From NCBI RefSeq assembly GCF_019802085.1, contig NZ_JAHVHV010000001.1, positions 682,001-746,000 of the forward strand: 64,000 nt of DNA, written 5' to 3'. The notes under the pieces are model-generated. The model was not told where the DNA came from. It saw only the letters and a program-made list of their open reading frames with translations, and ran no database searches. Within the stretch, counting starts at the first letter, position 1; every line of letters starts with the position of its first letter. This document shows, piece by piece, positions 59,936 to 64,000 of this stretch. A program made the position numbers and the translations under genes. This DNA comes from Ferrimonas balearica. GTDB lineage: Bacteria; Pseudomonadota; Gammaproteobacteria; Enterobacterales; Shewanellaceae.

Positions 59936-62900
59936 ATGTGTGAACAAACTCATCTGTGCAGAGGGTATGGGCATGCGCCTTGGCGTCTATCCCTGCTCTT
60001 TCTTGTTTGCGCCGCGGCAATGGCGCAACCCGTCACGCTTGAAAAGGTGGCGGACCGTTCCACGCCAGTCCCTGGTTACAGCGGCACCTTTGCCGCTTTT
60101 AGCGATCCCGCGGTGGGGGATCAGGCCGTAGGATTTAAAGCCGAGGGATTCAACGCATTTGACGGTGTCTACTGGTGGAAAAATGGCGTGGTGAGCCTGG
60201 TTGCGGACGAAAACCGTGCCATCCCCGATCAGAACGGCAACGACGCAGGCATAGGTAATTTTCTGTTGTTCGACCCACCCTCCATGAGTGGTGACAACCT
60301 GATCTTCACCGCCCTAGACGCCACACAACAAAACCGTGGGATCTACGGGCAATTCTCTGGCGGGCCGCTGCATCGCATCATCGACAGTACCGCAGAGATC
60401 CCGGATGAATCCGGAGTGCTTACGGGAAGTTACTTCACCTCGCTCTGTTGTGCTCAACTTGATGGCAGTGCAGTGGCATTTGAAGGTTTCGGTGGGCCCG
60501 GAGGCAATGGCGTCTACGTGGTCTCGCCCAGCGGCACCTATCGGGTGGCCGACACTAATACCGCTTTGCCAGCGCCTGCTACCGGGACCTTTGGCGGGTT
60601 TGACTTCCCCGATATCTCCCAGGGGAATGTGGCCTTTCGAGCAGTGAACAGCGGCCCTTCAGGTGTGGGGATCTACGCCTACCTGGGTGGCCAGGGCACC
60701 ATCATCGCCGACAACCAAACCGCCATCCCATCGGGCAGCGGGAACTTCAATAACTTCTTTGATGCCAGTATCGATGGCACTCAGGTGGCGTTTCGGGGTC
60801 GAGGTGACAATGGCCAGGAGGGGATCTACCTCTCTGATAATGGCAGTTTGACCAGGGTGGCTGACAAGAACACATCAGCACCCGATGGGACGGGGCTGTT
60901 CAGCGCGTTCTATCCCCCGGTGCTGGCTGGCAGCAAGCTGGTTTTCAAAGCCAAAGACAGTAATGGCGATGTGGGGGTGTATCTCTACGACAATAACACG
61001 TTGTCCAAGGTAATCGCGTCCGGCGACTCTCTGGATGGTAAGACCGTTGCCAGTACCTTCACCACGCCGAGCGTGCAAAAGAGTGGATTCAATCAACAGC
61101 AGTTGGCGCTTCGTGTTCTTTTTACCGACGGCAGTCGGGCGCTTTATCGCGCGTCATTGCAGTCGGCTCCGGTCGCCGACGCAGGGCTGGATCTTGAGGC
61201 AGCTGTGGGCGATACGGCCCTTTTGAGTGGCTTGAACTCCAGTGACAATCAGGATCAGCCCTATCAGTTGGGTTACCAATGGCAACTGCTCAGCGCGCCC
61301 CAAGGCAGTGTTGCGACTCTCAGCTCACCTCAAAACTCACAAACACAGATTCAGCCGGACCTGCCTGGGACCTATCGCATTGAGCTGAAGGTCACCAATA
61401 CGGCAGGCATTGAGTCGACACCGGACGAGATGGAAATCGTCGCGGGACTCTTCCCGCGATACCTCTATCAGAAGCTAGGGCAAGGGACACAAGGCCATAG
61501 CCGTGACGGGGAAAGTTACCAGTACACCATCAACTACCTCGAGGTTTGGGACGTCAACGACAACTCGGCTCTACTCTTGCATCGAGATTACGCCTATGAC
61601 AGCGAAACCCGTGAGTACCACAATAGTGCCGATTTTTACCTAAACGATGGCGATACCACTTCTGCCGTATTGGCCTCCGGCGACTCATTGGGCACCAATG
61701 AAACGGTGCACTATGCCAGTTTGCGGCATCGCTACGACAACAGCGACCTCCTGTTCGAAACTTGGGTGAAGCAGGTCCAGGACAATGGCTCTACTCGCTA
61801 CCTACGGCGCCTGCTACGTCAAGGTGCCGGCGGCATACTGAGTACCGAACTGATGTTCCCGCTGACCTTGAGCGATGGGGTGACGCAGTTAGGCTATGGC
61901 TATAACTTTGTGGCCAACGAAGCTCAGTTGGCGTTTGCCTCCAATGTGCCTGGCCAGCCCTCACGAGCAGTGGAGATGAACGGGAGGACCTATTACTACA
62001 GTCACCGAGGAATATACCTTCACCAAAATGGCCAGACTCATCGGCTTTGGGACACCACACAGTCGCTTCCGGGTCGGACGATTCAGCCCCTCTCCATATG
62101 GCCTTTGGCGGTTTCCGAGCAGGGAAAAGTGGCTATCGCAGTAAGCTCGCTTGGACGCTCATCGGATTGTCCGGACTGCAGTTACATTTCGCTGTTGATG
62201 CTGAGCCCGGATGGCAATGGTGGTTGGGCCGCAGAGGTGCTGGTCGATACCAGTGAAAATGGTAACTTCTATGGCTATTGGTACAACTCAATGGCATTCG
62301 ATGGTGAGGCCTTCCTCCTAGGACTGTGGGGCTACCGGGACCATGCTAATCGAACCGGTTATGAAAGCTCGCTTTTCCGATTTGATAATGGTCAATTTGA
62401 GCGATTTCTCACCGGCCCATACCTGAGCTCCTCGACTGGCTGGAACTACCTCTCTCCCTATAATTTCTCAGTTAATAATGGTGATCTACTGCCTTACAGC
62501 TCGCCCAATGTTATTGGTATTTTCGATGGACGGGTTCGCACCATTGCCAAACGGGGCGACACCCTGGATGGCGTAACGCCGGGTTGGTTGTATCTCTGGA
62601 ATTACAACGGACTATCGATGCTGTCGGATGCAACCGTTGGCTTTAATGGGGGGCAGCAAACCCTCAGCGAGTACAACGGTTCTGACGATTACCAGTACAG
62701 CTATGAGCGCTATGCGTTCTGGGCGTTACTGGACTCCGATCGAGACGAACTGGCCGACCGTGATGACAATTGCCCACTGAGGCCCAATCCGGCCCAGACC
62801 GATGCCGATGGTGATGGCATTGGTGATTTGTGTGAAGACACAGACCTGGATGGTGTGGTCGACCCCGATGACAACTGCCCACTGTTGGCCAATGCCGGTC

Positions 62901-64000
62901 AGGGCGATGGCGACAATGATGGCTTTGGTGATCTGTGCGACCTTTGTCCGCTGGTGGCCGATAACCAGGCCAATGGCGATGGCGATGCCTTCGGTGATGC
63001 CTGCGATCTGGATAACGACAACGACGGCATCGACGATGTGGTGGATAACTGCCCAGTGGTGCCCAATGTCGACCAACTGGACTTGGATGCCGATGCATTG
63101 GGCGATCTTTGCGACACCGACACCGACATCGATGGCGATGGCATTGCCAATGCCCTGGACGGCTACTTTGATGGCGCCAACTTTGTCGATGAAAGTGCGC
63201 AGGCATCGCTGAGTTTCACTGACCAACATATCGGTGGCAGCACCTTTGGCGAATTGCTGGCCAATAACACCAAGATCGGCTGGGACATTCAGGACGACAC
63301 GAGCGGTGGTGTGATCATCCAAACCGTCTCCACCGGCAAACTCAAAGCCTGTGGCGATAGAAAGCCCGTAACCTGGCTCAGCGGAACCATTGGTCCATTG
63401 ACCTGCAGTTCACTGGTGATCCGCCCCTGGAGTGGTCAGGTGGAGGTGGCGATGGATGACACCGAAGAGTTCACGGTGAGCGTCTCCGGTGGGGCCGAGC
63501 TGAAGATCGTGGACAACCTGGCCGGTGAAGTGGCACTGCTGGTGCCCCCGGACAGCGCGACACCCGTGTTGGCCTCCGTCGGTGAAGCGCTCAACCTGGA
63601 GCTCAGCAGTGATACTGCGGTGGTCGTAGAGGAGCAGGATGCGCAATTCGAGATCACCAATACGGCAAGCAGCACAGGTACAGTGACCGCGACCATCGGC
63701 GATGAAGTGGTCATCTACGCCCCTGGTGACGAAGGCTATCCGATAGTCATCGACATCAAGCCCGAGAGCGCGGATAACACCATCAACTTGGGCTCCAATG
63801 GCGTGGTGCCGGTTGGGATCTTCAGCAGCCCGGATTTCGATGCGACCGAGATTGACCCGCTCAGCGTCACTTTGGCCAACGCCGGCGTACGCCTTAAGGG
63901 GAAAGGGACACCACAATTCTCCCTGACCGATCTTAATGGCGATGGATTGCTGGATATCGAGGTTAAGGTGGAAACCAGTGCCCTTGAACTGACTGCGCAA
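59936..64000 (+). CDS. Very large secreted protein with tandem N-terminal repeats, PKD-like domain and thrombospondin type-3 repeats (partial)
   Basis: An uninterrupted frame of 1355 codons with no stop before the window edge. AAAGGAG lies upstream of the ATG at 59936. A signal peptide with a long polar start ends near AMA (residue 30). Residues ~35-410 carry about six tandem repeats (VADxNTxxPxxxGxF..., then VAFxGxG, then GIY), propeller-like. Residues ~413-500 are a PKD/Ig-like domain (VADAGLDLEAAVGDTALLSG). Residues ~930-1080 are calcium-binding type-3 repeats with DxDGDGIGD and DNCP motifs. Near the end lies a domain starting IDIKPESADNTINLGSNGVVPVGIF, common in secreted proteins. It is probably cell-surface or secreted; the C-terminal anchor is outside the window. 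Confidence 0.85.
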   Translation, partial: MCEQTHLCRGYGHAPWRLSLLFLVCAAAMAQPVTLEKVADRSTPVPGYSGTFAAFSDPAVGDQAVGFKAEGFNAFDGVYWWKNGVVSLVADENRAIPDQNGNDAGIGNFLLFDPPSMSGDNLIFTALDATQQNRGIYGQFSGGPLHRIIDSTAEIPDESGVLTGSYFTSLCCAQLDGSAVAFEGFGGPGGNGVYVVSPSGTYRVADTNTALPAPATGTFGGFDFPDISQGNVAFRAVNSGPSGVGIYAYLGGQGTIIADNQTAIPSGSGNFNNFFDASIDGTQVAFRGRGDNGQEGIYLSDNGSLTRVADKNTSAPDGTGLFSAFYPPVLAGSKLVFKAKDSNGDVGVYLYDNNTLSKVIASGDSLDGKTVASTFTTPSVQKSGFNQQQLALRVLFTDGSRALYRASLQSAPVADAGLDLEAAVGDTALLSGLNSSDNQDQPYQLGYQWQLLSAPQGSVATLSSPQNSQTQIQPDLPGTYRIELKVTNTAGIESTPDEMEIVAGLFPRYLYQKLGQGTQGHSRDGESYQYTINYLEVWDVNDNSALLLHRDYAYDSETREYHNSADFYLNDGDTTSAVLASGDSLGTNETVHYASLRHRYDNSDLLFETWVKQVQDNGSTRYLRRLLRQGAGGILSTELMFPLTLSDGVTQLGYGYNFVANEAQLAFASNVPGQPSRAVEMNGRTYYYSHRGIYLHQNGQTHRLWDTTQSLPGRTIQPLSIWPLAVSEQGKVAIAVSSLGRSSDCPDCSYISLLMLSPDGNGGWAAEVLVDTSENGNFYGYWYNSMAFDGEAFLLGLWGYRDHANRTGYESSLFRFDNGQFERFLTGPYLSSSTGWNYLSPYNFSVNNGDLLPYSSPNVIGIFDGRVRTIAKRGDTLDGVTPGWLYLWNYNGLSMLSDATVGFNGGQQTLSEYNGSDDYQYSYERYAFWALLDSDRDELADRDDNCPLRPNPAQTDADGDGIGDLCEDTDLDGVVDPDDNCPLLANAGQGDGDNDGFGDLCDLCPLVADNQANGDGDAFGDACDLDNDNDGIDDVVDNCPVVPNVDQLDLDADALGDLCDTDTDIDGDGIANALDGYFDGANFVDESAQASLSFTDQHIGGSTFGELLANNTKIGWDIQDDTSGGVIIQTVSTGKLKACGDRKPVTWLSGTIGPLTCSSLVIRPWSGQVEVAMDDTEEFTVSVSGGAELKIVDNLAGEVALLVPPDSATPVLASVGEALNLELSSDTAVVVEEQDAQFEITNTASSTGTVTATIGDEVVIYAPGDEGYPIVIDIKPESADNTINLGSNGVVPVGIFSSPDFDATEIDPLSVTLANAGVRLKGKGTPQFSLTDLNGDGLLDIEVKVETSALELTAQ

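Noticed and set aside
1-64000. CRISPR array, rRNA, tRNA or complete insertion sequence
   Set aside because: No direct-repeat array with spacers, no rRNA or tRNA sequence, and no transposase were seen on reading both strands.

Overview
The window is high-GC gammaproteobacterial chromosome. Its content suggests a marine, facultatively anaerobic relative of Ferrimonas or Shewanella: tamAB, two formate/nitrite-type channels, an aspT/asdA aspartate-decarboxylation pair, a DUF2860 outer-membrane protein, Omp85-type barrels, many lipoproteins and VCR-like attC sites. The genus is inferred from gene content only. I saw no rRNA, tRNA, CRISPR array or complete insertion sequence.

Layout. 0.1-12.7 kb holds small metabolic genes, the tamA-tamB translocation module (minus strand; TamA carries a duplicated first POTRA), an isoaspartyl peptidase, unknown small proteins, a choice-of-anchor lipoprotein and a CBS-domain protein. 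12.9-18.4 kb holds cysE, a glutamate-cysteine-ligase-like gene overlapping an aspartoacylase-like gene, an outer-membrane barrel and a second aspartoacylase-family gene. 18.8-36.8 kb is envelope-rich: a LysR regulator, two outer-membrane proteins, three lipoproteins, an amidohydrolase, a phosphoethanolamine transferase, a phospholipase-D-family lipoprotein and an HlyD/DUF2955 efflux pair. 37.4-44.4 kb is an acid/fermentation block: aspT-asdA, an FNT channel, a LysR regulator and a FocA-like channel fused to CBS domains. 44.5-47.3 kb holds a GNAT enzyme and an M20 amidohydrolase divergent from a LysR gene. 47.6-51.2 kb is accessory, lower-GC DNA: two integron cassettes with attC sites but no integrase, then a TonB-dependent receptor. 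51.6-59.7 kb holds a yqhD/yqhC-like divergent pair, a HAD enzyme, a LysR gene divergent from two small membrane proteins, a DUF2860 barrel, a DsbA-like protein and a LuxR-type regulator. From 59.9 kb a very large secreted protein with thrombospondin type-3 repeats runs off the right edge.

The main discovery candidate is a repeated promoter module found at six sites between 20.9 and 37.2 kb. It is a 21-bp dyad (TTGAYGG-N7-CCRTCAA), usually followed by GATT at a fixed place, and always exactly 30 bp upstream of a TAGAAT/TAGACT-like -10 hexamer. It precedes an outer-membrane protein operon, a lipoprotein, a phospholipase-D-family lipoprotein, an efflux operon, a short transcript with a 30-codon ORF and a terminator-like hairpin, and the long leader of aspT. 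This looks like one coherent, mostly envelope-related regulon whose regulator is not identified.
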